Below, in pieces: positions 25,352-33,969 of a stretch of DNA of 64,000 bases (positions are counted from its first letter, which is position 1; every line of letters begins with the position of its first letter). The notes beneath the pieces are model-generated. The model was not told the origin of the DNA. It saw nothing but the letters and a program-made list of their open reading frames with translations, and did not search any database. A program made the position numbers and the translations under genes. Source of the DNA: Bryobacterales bacterium (GTDB taxonomy: Bacteria; Acidobacteriota; Terriglobia; Bryobacterales; UBA6623); the NCBI GenBank assembly GCA_022826925.1, contig JAJDTX010000027.1, forward strand, positions 22,350-86,349. The letters are read 5' to 3'.

Positions 25352-28000
25352 TCACCTCACCGTCAGGAATTCGCTGGACGCGAGCAGGACCTGGCAGTAC
25401 CGCTCCCAAGTGTCCGTTTCCAGGTACTCGCTCCCTGCGGCGATCTCGGTACTATCCGGCTGGCGGCTGAACAGCAGTTGATACGCCCGCCGGATGCGGG
25501 CGTCGGGGCCGCTTCCGGCATCCGCGACCAGACGCTTGGCGAGAGCGCTCGACTGCTGGATGAAGAACGGATTGTTCAAGTAGTAGAGGCGTTGCAGAGG
25601 ACCCACCGTCACGTCCCGTTCCGGCGAGTGGGCCTTCGAGTCCGGGAAATCGAAGAGCGCAAGGCTCGGGTCGGGATTCGTCCGATCCACCTTGCCGTAC
25701 AGAGTGCGCCGCACATTCTGTTCCGCCAGATCCTCCGATGGCCCGCCGCGGGAGAGGTCGATGCGACCGGACACGGCCAAAAGCGCGTCGCGCAACGTCT
25801 CGGCATCCAGTCGTCGCACAGGATTGAAACGCCAAAGCAGCCTGTTGTCCGGATCCGCCTCGAAGTTGGCGGCCAGAACCCTAGAGCTCCGGCGATAGGC
25901 GTCCGACATCAGGATCGTCTTGTCGAGTTGCTTGATCGACCACCCCGAGTCGACAAACTCCGACGCCAGCCAGTCCAGCAGTTCCGGATGCGTCGGGCGC
26001 TCCCCGAGCTGGCCGAAGTTGCTGGGCGTCGTCACGATGCCCCTGCCAAAGCGCCACTGCCACAGGCGGTTGACGAAGACGCGGGCCGTGAGCGGGTTTT
26101 CGGGCGACACGATGGCGCGGGCCAGTTCGAGCCTTCCGCTGCCCCGCTGGAACAGGTCGGGAGGGTCTCCGCTCAGGACAGAGAGAAAACGCCGCGGCAC
26201 GGCCGGGCCGAGGTTCTTTCTGTCGCCGCGGATTGCGAGCCGGGCGTCCTTCGGATTCTTCGCGTCGCGGTAGGCGTGGAGAAACGGGTAGGGTGCCGGG
26301 ACCGCTTGCTTGAGCCGCGCAAGCTCGGCTTTCTGGGCCTTGAGATGGTCTAGCCACACCCCGCCCAGGAATCGCTCGATCTGATCCGGGCCGTAGTGAT
26401 AGACGCCCCCCACGAAGGGCAATCCCCGCTTCTTCGCGGGTGGAGCGGTCATGTCCCGCCAAAGGTAGTAGCGCACCGGCTCGATGAATTCGAGGTTCGT
26501 GTTGAGCAGCGTACGCTGCGTCCGGGCGCCATCGGCCCCTCCGAGCTTGACGTAGTTCCTGTCGTCCACGGCTTGCTTCTCGAGGTGGATCGAGAGCAGC
26601 TGCTGCTGGAAGTCCGACGCTGCCTTCCGGGCCTCGTCCGGCGAGGCTCCCCGGTCCATCAGTGCGTACCAATCGTCCAGGTAAGGATGCTCATGCGGAC
26701 GGGCCTTCAAGTACGCCAGCCAGCGATCGAGGGTCTCTCGGTCGAGCCCGGCTTCAGCGGCTACCTGCTGGGGGTTCCCCCCTCGATAGGCCACCCTGTA
26801 ACTGGCGACCAGGAAGTCGGCCGTGCGCTTCATCAAGACATCGATCAGCTGGTCGCGTTCCTTTTCCAAGAACAGGTCGATGGCGAGCTTCTGCTCCTTG
26901 ACTCTCTTGTTCGCGGCATCGTAGGCTTCCACCTCTTCCGCTGGCGCCAGGGGGTAGCGATGATCCTGTGTGCTGCTGAACACGCCCTGCATCGCGTAGA
27001 AATCGGTCTGGGGGATCGGATCGAACTTGTGATCGTGGCATTGCGCGCAGGCGATCGTGAGGCCCAGGAACGTCCTTCCCGTCACATCGACGCGGTCGTC
27101 GTCGCGGTCCCTCAAGGCATGGAATCCCAGTGCCGCGAGATCTTCGCCCCGTTCGGCCTCCGGCAGAAGGTCGGCAGCGAGTTGCAATACGACAAACCGG
27201 TCGTACGGAAGATCACGGTTGAACGCGTTGATCACCCAGTCCCGGTACCGCCAAGCGTTCGGCAGAGGCGTATCCGCGTAAGCAGCCGACTGCCCGTCCG
27301 CATAGCGGGCCAGATCGAGCCAGTGCCTCGCCAAGCGCTCCCCGTAGTGGGGTGAACCGAGCAAGCGGTCAACCAGCCGTTCGTAGGCGCCGGCCGAGTT
27401 GTCCGCCAGAAACGCAGCTGTTTCCTCGGGCGTCGGCGGAAGGCCGTGCAAGTCGAAGCTCAGACGTCGGATCAAGGTCGCCTTGTCGGCAGCCGGGGCC
27501 GGCTCCAGTCCGGCTTTGAGAAGACCCTCGCCGACGAACCCGTCGATCGCCTTGGCACGGTCGCCCCCTGGCACCTCTGGCCTTGCGGCCGCCTTGTATG
27601 CCCAGAAGTCTCGCGCCTCGGGCGAGAGTTGGGATGCGGCGACGACAGAACCGCCCGTCGCGGGCCACTCCGCCCCGCCCGCGATCCACTCTTCCAGCAC
27701 GGCGATTTCCGGCTCTGACAGCACCTCCGTCGGTGGCATCTTGAGCTCGTCGTGCGTGCGACGCACGGCGGCGAGGAGGAGACTCGAAGACGGTTCCCCG
27801 GGAACCACCGCCGGCCCACGGGTGCCTCCCTGCAGGACCCGCTCCAAGGAATCGAGGCGCAAGCCGCCCATCTCTGAATCCGAGTGACAGGAGTGGCACT
27901 TCGCCGCGAGGAGCGGACGCACCTTGGACTCGAAGAAATCAGAGCTGCCCGCGGACAGAGGACTGACCGCCAAGAGCAGCGCTGCGGCGGTACGCTTCAT
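25352..28000 (-). CDS. Planctomycete-type cytochrome c protein B (PSD1-DUF1549-DUF1553)
   Basis: 882 residues from the ATG at 28000 (a TTG at 28012 would add four residues). Sec signal MKRTAAALLLAVSPLSAG. The PSD1 domain carries the haem motif KCHSCHSDS near residue 38; DUF1549 has YGERLARHWLDLARY and a second CxxCH near 318 (ACAQCHDHKFDP); DUF1553 is at the C terminus (FVNRLWQWRFGRG, YLNNPFFIQQSSALAK). Predicted periplasmic di-haem protein. It is the first gene of the minus-strand operon DUF1553 - DUF1501 - M81. The electron acceptor and substrate are unknown. Confidence 0.93.
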   Translation of the reverse strand: MKRTAAALLLAVSPLSAGSSDFFESKVRPLLAAKCHSCHSDSEMGGLRLDSLERVLQGGTRGPAVVPGEPSSSLLLAAVRRTHDELKMPPTEVLSEPEIAVLEEWIAGGAEWPATGGSVVAASQLSPEARDFWAYKAAARPEVPGGDRAKAIDGFVGEGLLKAGLEPAPAADKATLIRRLSFDLHGLPPTPEETAAFLADNSAGAYERLVDRLLGSPHYGERLARHWLDLARYADGQSAAYADTPLPNAWRYRDWVINAFNRDLPYDRFVVLQLAADLLPEAERGEDLAALGFHALRDRDDDRVDVTGRTFLGLTIACAQCHDHKFDPIPQTDFYAMQGVFSSTQDHRYPLAPAEEVEAYDAANKRVKEQKLAIDLFLEKERDQLIDVLMKRTADFLVASYRVAYRGGNPQQVAAEAGLDRETLDRWLAYLKARPHEHPYLDDWYALMDRGASPDEARKAASDFQQQLLSIHLEKQAVDDRNYVKLGGADGARTQRTLLNTNLEFIEPVRYYLWRDMTAPPAKKRGLPFVGGVYHYGPDQIERFLGGVWLDHLKAQKAELARLKQAVPAPYPFLHAYRDAKNPKDARLAIRGDRKNLGPAVPRRFLSVLSGDPPDLFQRGSGRLELARAIVSPENPLTARVFVNRLWQWRFGRGIVTTPSNFGQLGERPTHPELLDWLASEFVDSGWSIKQLDKTILMSDAYRRSSRVLAANFEADPDNRLLWRFNPVRRLDAETLRDALLAVSGRIDLSRGGPSEDLAEQNVRRTLYGKVDRTNPDPSLALFDFPDSKAHSPERDVTVGPLQRLYYLNNPFFIQQSSALAKRLVADAGSGPDARIRRAYQLLFSRQPDSTEIAAGSEYLETDTWERYCQVLLASSEFLTVR

Positions 28001-28208
28001 GCAGGAGACCAAATAGCGCGTAGGCCGCGCTTAGACATAGGCTATATCAATCTTGTAGCCCCAGTGGCGCCGAATCCAGCGGGGAGCGCACACGCCCAAG
28101 AGGCATTGCGGCACCGCTGATGCACCGGTAGCTCAAGAAATGCCACCGCGGACCCTATGGTAGCCACAGCACACTGCTGAGACTGAGAGCGGAAGTTCGA
28201 TTAGCGAA

Positions 28209-28237
28209 TTGACTTATTTAAGTCGCACTGCTATTCT
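28209..28237 (+). promoter_or_regulatory. vapBC promoter with palindromic operator
   Basis: TTGACT (28209-28214) and TATTCT (28232-28237) are spaced by exactly 17 bases. Inside them lies a perfect palindrome, GACTTA-TT-TAAGTC (28211-28224), overlapping the -35 box. This is the expected position for autorepression by a ribbon-helix-helix antitoxin. The predicted transcription start is about 2 bases before the vapB ATG, so the mRNA would be nearly leaderless. Confidence 0.65.
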
Positions 28238-28245
28238 AGCTTTCG

Positions 28246-28491
28246 ATGGATAACTTGCGCACGAGCGTGGACATCCCGCGCGATTTGCACCGGAGGCTGC
28301 ACGAGGCTGCGAGGTCGCGCGGCTGCTCGGCCCGCCAGCTGATTCTCGAGAGCATCGAAAGAATAGTCTTGGAGGCGTCTCCGCAGAAACCCAGGCGTCG
28401 GCTTTCGCTTGAAAAAGCACCGGTGTCATCCCGCGGTCACGTATTCGACCTGTCGTCGGAACAGATCCATGACCTCATTGAGTTTCCCTGA
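28246..28491 (+). CDS. vapB: VapB-type antitoxin, ribbon-helix-helix
   Basis: 81 residues. The N-terminal strand-helix-helix LRTSVDIPRDLHRRLHEAAR plus SRGCSARQLILESIERIV is a CopG/Arc-type RHH DNA-binding domain. The C-terminal half (SRGHVFDLSSEQIHDLIEFP) is the flexible region that would wrap the toxin. The gene overlaps the toxin gene by 23 bases, giving translational coupling. This is the only type II module in the window with both partners intact. Confidence 0.88.
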   Translation: MDNLRTSVDIPRDLHRRLHEAARSRGCSARQLILESIERIVLEASPQKPRRRLSLEKAPVSSRGHVFDLSSEQIHDLIEFP

Positions 28492-28900
28492 TATCAACGT
28501 CTGGCTGGCATTGCTCATTGAGGACCACGTCCACAGGCCAGCAGCTCTCGCATGGTGGCGTGCAGACCGCTCTCATCAGGTAGCATTCTCGCGCCTTACC
28601 CAAGTTGGCGTGCTGCGCTTGCTGACTACATCCGCCGCGATGAACGGTCAGCCACTATCCATGGCGGAGGCCTGGTCCGCCCACGACTCTCTGTACTTGG
28701 ATGACCGTGTGGTTTTCCTAGCTGAGCCACCGATGCTGGAGCGAGCGTTTCGCAACGCGGCTTCCAGCGATCAAGCCTCCCCAAAGCTCTGGGCGGATGC
28801 CTACCTCACGGCATTCGCCGAAGTGTCAGGGGCGCAGGTGGTGACCTTCGACCGGGCTTTCGCGCGTCGGTGTCAGGGGAGTCACTTGCTACATCCCTAG
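28469..28900 (+). CDS. vapC: VapC-type PIN-domain ribonuclease toxin (intact)
   Basis: 143 residues from the ATG at 28469, inside the end of vapB. PIN features are complete: D8 in SFPDINVWLALL, the FSRLTQVGVLRLLT helix, WADAYLTAFAEVSG with the second acidic residue, and VVTFDRAFARR at the end. This subgroup (opening PD.NVWLAL) typically pairs with RHH antitoxins, matching the upstream gene. Predicted to cleave tRNA or rRNA when freed from VapB. Confidence 0.9.
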   Translation: MTSLSFPDINVWLALLIEDHVHRPAALAWWRADRSHQVAFSRLTQVGVLRLLTTSAAMNGQPLSMAEAWSAHDSLYLDDRVVFLAEPPMLERAFRNAASSDQASPKLWADAYLTAFAEVSGAQVVTFDRAFARRCQGSHLLHP

Positions 28901-29066
28901 CGCGACCGCGTCCAGACTCTGCCGCCTAGGGTCACGCCTGAACGGTCGCTGCGCGTAACTGCTCAGGCCTTCACACCAACCGAGGCCTGAGTAGCTACGA
29001 TCACAGATCTGCTTCCGCAATCTTGAGCCCGGCCGGCGGACCCAACCGGAAATCTGAGCCTCCATC

Positions 29067-29936
29067 ATGATGAAATCTTCCGGCCGTGCTCCATGGCGTG
29101 CCGCCGTGGTCCTGGCAACTGCGAGCCTGGCTGCGGCGCCGTGCCGTTCGCAGGAGCCCCCGCCAGCCGCAAACACCCCCGCGCGCCTGCTGTCGGCCTT
29201 CTACGGACTGGACAACGGCCTTGGGGCCGGGATCAATCGCATCTGCCCGGGCGCGTCCGGGCAGGACGGCATGCCGGTCGTGCTGTCCCATACGATTGAC
29301 CCGGAGACCCTCCAGCGCGAGGACTTCCGCGTTTTCACGCGGTCCGGAACCGAACGCACGCCCCTCTGCGTGACGCTCGCGCCAGCCCGCGACCCCGGCG
29401 AGCTCAGAACCGTGCTCCTTATCGGCGAGTTCGGCGACGCCGCCAACGACCCGCCGGTAAAGGTGCTCGTCGTTGATGACCTGCTCTCGGACGGCAGGAC
29501 GGGCCGTCCGGTGAGTTTTCGCGGCATGGAGACGCATGTCATTCCGCTCGAGGCCGGGCCCACCCTCGTGCTGGCGGAGGTCGTCCCCGAGGACGAATGG
29601 TCCGTGTCGGGCCGCGGGTCCGCCTGTCCGGCAGGCGCCCGACAGGTGGTCCGGGTGACCTGGGCCGGCGGCGTCCGGCTGCCGAACGGCGACGACCCTG
29701 GCGACGCCGAGCGGGCGCTCTATCGCGTGACCGTGGAGCGTCCGGACGGCACGCGCGACGAGACCGCCCCGGCGGCGCTCGCGGAACTCGGCGACAACGA
29801 CAACAACCACCTTCTGTGCCTCGGCACGGCCGACCCGGCCGTCTCCGTCGCCTTCCCGTCGGGCCATCTTGTCGACCCCAATCGGGATCTGAATCCTGAC
29901 ACGCAAGTCGCGGTGACAACCGTCGCCCGGCCGTAG
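29067..29936 (+). CDS. Secreted protein of unknown function
   Basis: 289 residues beginning MMKSSGRAPWRAAVVLATAS, with a signal peptide ending near residue 30. I do not recognise a named domain. The body is beta-rich with paired segments (MPVVLSHTIDPETLQREDFRV; GELRTVLLIGEFGD; VKVLVVDDLLSDG; QVVRVTWAGGVRLPNGDD) and ends near LVDPNRDLNPDTQVAV. Three cysteines (CPGASG, PLCVTL, CPAGAR) and a late one (LLCLG) could form disulfides. Its arginine- and GC-rich codon use looks higher than that of its neighbours. It stands alone; an extracellular binding role is only a guess. Confidence 0.7.
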   Translation: MMKSSGRAPWRAAVVLATASLAAAPCRSQEPPPAANTPARLLSAFYGLDNGLGAGINRICPGASGQDGMPVVLSHTIDPETLQREDFRVFTRSGTERTPLCVTLAPARDPGELRTVLLIGEFGDAANDPPVKVLVVDDLLSDGRTGRPVSFRGMETHVIPLEAGPTLVLAEVVPEDEWSVSGRGSACPAGARQVVRVTWAGGVRLPNGDDPGDAERALYRVTVERPDGTRDETAPAALAELGDNDNNHLLCLGTADPAVSVAFPSGHLVDPNRDLNPDTQVAVTTVARP

Positions 29937-30253
29937 CCGCACGAGCCACCAGCCGTCACCCGGGATCGCCGCAGGCAGTAGCGTGGCGAGCCCAGCGCGG
30001 ATCGGGCCGGTTTGCTGCGAATCCACAAGCGCCCGCCTTTCGCGGGACCCCGCCCACTGGAAGAGTCACGCTACCGAGAAACCCGACCTTCGGTTTACTC
30101 GGGGCGACTTTTCGTCACGACTCTCGCGAGATTTTGAACACGCCGCCCCGGGCCAGTTCGCCGCTCGCCCGGCCTACCGCCTCTTGTGCCTGAAAAATTC
30201 CACGGCTTTCTAACGCCTTGGAAAATGCAGGCGTTGGCTCATACTTGCCGTCC
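29937..30253. other. Intergenic region between convergent genes
   Basis: About 317 bases between the unknown secreted protein and the MFS gene, which converge. I see no gene, repeat or clear terminator. Confidence 0.4.
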
Positions 30254-31657
30254 CTATTCCGGCAGGTCAGTATCCTTCGTCTCGGGTCCGGCTGCAATGA
30301 CCGCCGCGCCCGCAAGGAACAGCAAGCTCAGCAGCGACGCGGAGCCGCGCAGTGTCATGCCGCCATCCCGCTGAAGCCAGCCTGAAACGAACAGCACGGG
30401 CGCTGCGAGGATTCGAGCGACGTTGAAGCACAGACCAGCCCCAGTGCTTCGTACGCGCGTCGGAAACAGTTCCGGGAAATACACCGCATACCCAGCGTGC
30501 ATTCCGAGCGTGAAGAAGCCGAATATCGGAAGCGAAACCAGCAGGGCGGTCGGAGTCGAGATCCACTGGAACAAGGCCAGTGCGGCCGCTAGGCCAGCCA
30601 AGTGATACAGCGCGAACGCCTTCCGGCGGCCGACCCATTCTGCAAACGCACCGAACGAGAGCAGACCGGCAGCGCCGCCGGTCGAAGCCAGCAGCATTCC
30701 CAGCATTTCCCAGCGCTTGAGGCGAGCGAAACGATCATCGGCCGAGGCTGCGCTCGTGCCGTCGGAGAGTGCCGCTGCGTCGATGCGCGTCTCGGCCTCG
30801 GCCCTGAGCAGGTCCTTCCCGTAGATATGGACCCCCCAGAACGTTGACAGCCCGATGGCGGCGAGGGAGATTCCGACGAGGGTCCTCCTGCGCAGGTCCG
30901 AGCGGAACAATTCCAGCGCTCTGCCGGCCCGATTCCTACTGGCCAGCCGCGACTTGCTCCAAGCTTCTGTCTCTCCCCGCAGCTTCCATCGGATGACCAA
31001 GATCAGGAGGGCCGGAAGTGCCCCGGCGGCAAAACCGACCCGCCAACTCGCGACCGATCCCAAGCCCAAGTAGGACATCTCGAATTCCCGGCCGGCAACG
31101 ATGAACGCCCCGACCGCTACGGCAAGCCAAGTTCCGAAGACGCTGGAGGCGTGGAAGATCGCCAGCGACCATGCACGGGCTCTCTTCGGGAACACTTCCG
31201 CAACCAGCGACGCGGCCACAGCCCACTCCCCGCCGACACCCATGGCAACCAGAAAACGGAAGCCGACCAAATGCCACCATTCGGTGGAGAAAGCGGAGAC
31301 GAACGTGAACGCCGAATACGTGGCAATCGTCAGGATCAAGGCCTTTACCCGACCGACCCGATCGCCAAGGATCCCGAACGCAACGCCGCCGGCCGCCCCG
31401 CCCAGCAGGAATGCGCCAAAGGCGATGTTGTTGAAGTACGCGAGCCGGCCGGCTCGCTCGGCAGCGTCAAGGCGATCCATCCCCGGGAGCAGGTCCGGCA
31501 TGGCCTCATTCATGCTGGAGACGTAGACTTGCCCCTCGAACGTGTCGAATATCCATCCGAGAGAGGCGATCACCAGCACTGTCCACTGGTGCTTAGTGAT
31601 GCCGTGGTACCAGGGCCCGCTGCTGTCCGTTTCGAGCGCCATCCGCCCCGCCACCAT
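30254..31657 (-). CDS. MFS transporter (sugar/sialate:proton symporter-like)
   Basis: 467 residues from the ATG at 31657 (a TTG at 31678 would overlap the divergent gene). About twelve hydrophobic helices. The conserved cytoplasmic loop between helices 2 and 3 is present (GILGDRVGRVKA), with FRFLVAMGVGGEWAVAASLVAEVFPKRARA (split here as FRFLVAMGVGGEW and AVAASLVAEVFPKRARA) in helices 4-5. The layout resembles the NanT/SHS branch. A roughly 50-residue insertion with KDLLRAEAETRID follows helix 7. The divergent deaminase-like gene and the sialidase suggest uptake of an amino sugar or sialic acid; this is inference. Confidence 0.88.
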   Translation of the reverse strand: MVAGRMALETDSSGPWYHGITKHQWTVLVIASLGWIFDTFEGQVYVSSMNEAMPDLLPGMDRLDAAERAGRLAYFNNIAFGAFLLGGAAGGVAFGILGDRVGRVKALILTIATYSAFTFVSAFSTEWWHLVGFRFLVAMGVGGEWAVAASLVAEVFPKRARAWSLAIFHASSVFGTWLAVAVGAFIVAGREFEMSYLGLGSVASWRVGFAAGALPALLILVIRWKLRGETEAWSKSRLASRNRAGRALELFRSDLRRRTLVGISLAAIGLSTFWGVHIYGKDLLRAEAETRIDAAALSDGTSAASADDRFARLKRWEMLGMLLASTGGAAGLLSFGAFAEWVGRRKAFALYHLAGLAAALALFQWISTPTALLVSLPIFGFFTLGMHAGYAVYFPELFPTRVRSTGAGLCFNVARILAAPVLFVSGWLQRDGGMTLRGSASLLSLLFLAGAAVIAAGPETKDTDLPE

Positions 31658-31669
31658 ACTGTACTCGCG

Positions 31670-32545
31670 ATGATCCAACCGGCGTACCGAACCCCATCAA
31701 GTCCCAGGGCCGCGGAAATCCGCCGACTCAACGCGCTGACGCCGGCCCAGGTCTCGGAGCAAGCCCGCTCGCACCTTCACGTCGTTGATGGCATTGACGA
31801 ACTCCACCTCGACATGGCGCAAGAGATCGCATCGGAGCTGCGCAGAAGCGAGGATTCCGGCCGACATCTTGCCCTGATCCTGCCCTGGGGCCCTGTCGGC
31901 CAGTACCCAATTCTTGGAGAGCTGCTGAAACTTCAAGGACTCTCGCTGAGAAACTGCACCCTGTTCTTCATGGACGAATACGCGGACTCCACAGGCTGCG
32001 CCGTGCCTTCCGACCATCCGCTGAGCTTTCGAGGCGCGGCATTGCGGTGGCTTGCCTCTCTGCCTTCGGGGTTGCGGCCGGAACCCGAATCAGTCTTGTT
32101 TCCGGATGGCACGAACTCGGAATTGATCGCTAGGCGGATCGGAAAGCTCGGAGGGATCGAGGCCTGCTTTGGCGGCGTCGGAATCCACGGGCACATCGCG
32201 TTCAACGAGCCGGAGCCGGGAGTCTCCACGTCCGGGATCCGGCGCGTGACCCTCAACGAGTTCACCCGCACCATCAACGCAATCCGGGCCGGGGTTGGCG
32301 GAGACCTGGAGAACTTCCCGCGCGAGGCATGGACGCTCGGGATGGCCCAGTGCCTCTCGGCCAGGCGGCTCCGTCTCTACTGCAGGAGCGACTCAGGCTT
32401 GGACTGGGCCAAGACGATCCTCCGCCTGGCTGTTCTCGGAACTCCAGGTGACGACTATCCGGTAACGTGGATTCGACACCACGCCGATTGCCGGATCGTC
32501 ACGACCCGGGAAACGCTCGAGTCGCCGGTCTTGCAGCTGCCGTAA
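31670..32545 (+). CDS. Glucosamine-6-phosphate deaminase/isomerase homologue with altered active site
   Basis: 291 residues from the ATG at 31670. The NagB/6PGL fold is evident: FFMDEYADSTG (D102, equivalent to the catalytic Asp72 of E. coli NagB), then GGVGIHGHIAFNEPEPG. NagB proteins have G-[IV]-G-x-D-G-H-I-A-F-N-E-P; here the aspartate of the Asp141-His143-Glu148 ring-opening triad is replaced by H173, while H175 and E180 remain. The enzyme may act on a different amino-sugar phosphate or be catalytically altered. Its start is only 12 bases from that of the divergent MFS gene. A cytoplasmic catabolic role is likely. Confidence 0.88.
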   Translation: MIQPAYRTPSSPRAAEIRRLNALTPAQVSEQARSHLHVVDGIDELHLDMAQEIASELRRSEDSGRHLALILPWGPVGQYPILGELLKLQGLSLRNCTLFFMDEYADSTGCAVPSDHPLSFRGAALRWLASLPSGLRPEPESVLFPDGTNSELIARRIGKLGGIEACFGGVGIHGHIAFNEPEPGVSTSGIRRVTLNEFTRTINAIRAGVGGDLENFPREAWTLGMAQCLSARRLRLYCRSDSGLDWAKTILRLAVLGTPGDDYPVTWIRHHADCRIVTTRETLESPVLQLP

Positions 32546-32679
32546 ACGTGGCAGGTCGCGTGGCTGCAGGAAACGCTCGCGCCGGATGTCCTGCGCACCT
32601 CACAAGACCCGGCTTTCTGCGGGGCTTGCAGTCCATGATCGGTGCGGCACAGGGCGCTCGGATCGAGTGCGGCCCGGCG

Positions 32680-33954
32680 CTACGCCAGGATTCCTGACAT
32701 GGGCTGGCCGTGGTCCGTGATCGGGACAGGGCGGTCGTTGGCGTACAGGTTCTTGGCCGGGTCGATCCCCATGGCGGCGAAGATCGTGGCGAAGTAGTCC
32801 GGAACAGCGATCTGGCGGTCGACAATTTGCTTGCCGATTTCGTCGGTCGTGCCGACGGCGACCCCTCCGCGAACTCCTCCCCCCGCAAACAGCGTGCTGA
32901 ACGCCCCGGCCTGGTGCCCGCGACCTCCGTACGCATCGAATTCTGCCGGTCGGCCGAACTCGGTAGAAATCACGACCATCGTCCGGTCGAACAGCTTGTG
33001 CTCTTCGAGATCGTCGAGCAAGGCTGCAACGGCCTGATCGAGGTCCTGGATCAGCAGGTGCTGCTTCAGGATGCCGTCTTGGTGTACGTCCCAACCTGTC
33101 CCGTTCAAGAAGTTCAGGTTGAACGACACCTCGACAAACCGCACCCCCGCCTGCACGAGTCGCCGGGCCAGCAAGCAGCGCTGGCCGAACTCGCTGCCGT
33201 ACGCTTCGCGCAGGCTGGACGACTCCCGGTCCAAGTGGAAGACGTCCATGAACCGCTTGCCCGCCATGCGGAAGCCTTGTTCGCTCACCTCCGCTTTAGC
33301 CCTCACGAGAGCGTCGTCGTCGTTCCGCGCCAAGTAGTCGGCCCGCAGACGCCCGAGCAGCATTTCCCTTCTCTTCTGACGCGCGCTGTCAACGTCAGGC
33401 GCCGGGTTCAGCCCCGACGGGCCGGTCTCGATCTGGGTCAGGTAGACATATCCGCAACGCGCGCCTAGGAACCCGGGATCCCGCATGATGTTGGGGTATC
33501 CCATCACCACATACGACGGCACGTCGTCCGACTTGGTGCCCAGTTCGTGCGAGACCAAGGAGCCGACGGAAGGATAGATGATCGTCCCGCTCGGCTTGCG
33601 GCCGGTGTGCATCAAGTTCGAGGCCGCGCCGTGCTGGCTGTTCAAGTCGTGACTGACCGTGCGCAGGAGCGCGCAACGGTCCATGCGGTCGGCCAGTCGC
33701 GGCAGGTGCTCGCACAGTTGAATGTCCCGGGCGGCTGTCGGAATCGCGTCGTAGTAGGAGCCTGGGATGTCTTTGCCGTCGCCCCTTCGCTTGGGATCGA
33801 AGGTGTCGATGTGACCGGCTCCGCCCCCCAGCCAAATGTAGATGCACGCATCCGCTCCGCCGCTGGGCGGCTGGCTTGCTTCGGAAAAGGCAAGCCGCGA
33901 TCCGGCCAGCCCGGCCGCAGCGCCCTTGAAGATGTCCCGTCTGGTCGGCTGCAT
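32680..33954 (-). CDS. DUF1501 protein C, Tat-type leader, divergent C terminus
   Basis: 424 residues with a Tat-like leader (MQPTRRDIFKGAAAGLAGS). DUF1501 core: CIYIWLGGGAGHIDTFDPK, SQHGAASNLMHTG, VPSYVVMGYP, VVISTEFGRPAE and FAGGGVRGGVAVGTTDE. Unlike copies A, B and D it ends in VPITDHGQPMSGILA instead of the RDFRLTDV block. It starts 15 bases after the stop of the DUF1553-C gene. Both members of this pair are divergent, so they look co-evolved as a separate subtype. Confidence 0.9.
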   Translation of the reverse strand: MQPTRRDIFKGAAAGLAGSRLAFSEASQPPSGGADACIYIWLGGGAGHIDTFDPKRRGDGKDIPGSYYDAIPTAARDIQLCEHLPRLADRMDRCALLRTVSHDLNSQHGAASNLMHTGRKPSGTIIYPSVGSLVSHELGTKSDDVPSYVVMGYPNIMRDPGFLGARCGYVYLTQIETGPSGLNPAPDVDSARQKRREMLLGRLRADYLARNDDDALVRAKAEVSEQGFRMAGKRFMDVFHLDRESSSLREAYGSEFGQRCLLARRLVQAGVRFVEVSFNLNFLNGTGWDVHQDGILKQHLLIQDLDQAVAALLDDLEEHKLFDRTMVVISTEFGRPAEFDAYGGRGHQAGAFSTLFAGGGVRGGVAVGTTDEIGKQIVDRQIAVPDYFATIFAAMGIDPAKNLYANDRPVPITDHGQPMSGILA

Positions 33955-33969
33955 CGAAATCTCCTCGCG

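Noticed and set aside
25229..26353. 374-codon plus-strand frame opposite DUF1553-B
   Set aside because: Antisense shadow of a conserved gene in GC-rich DNA.
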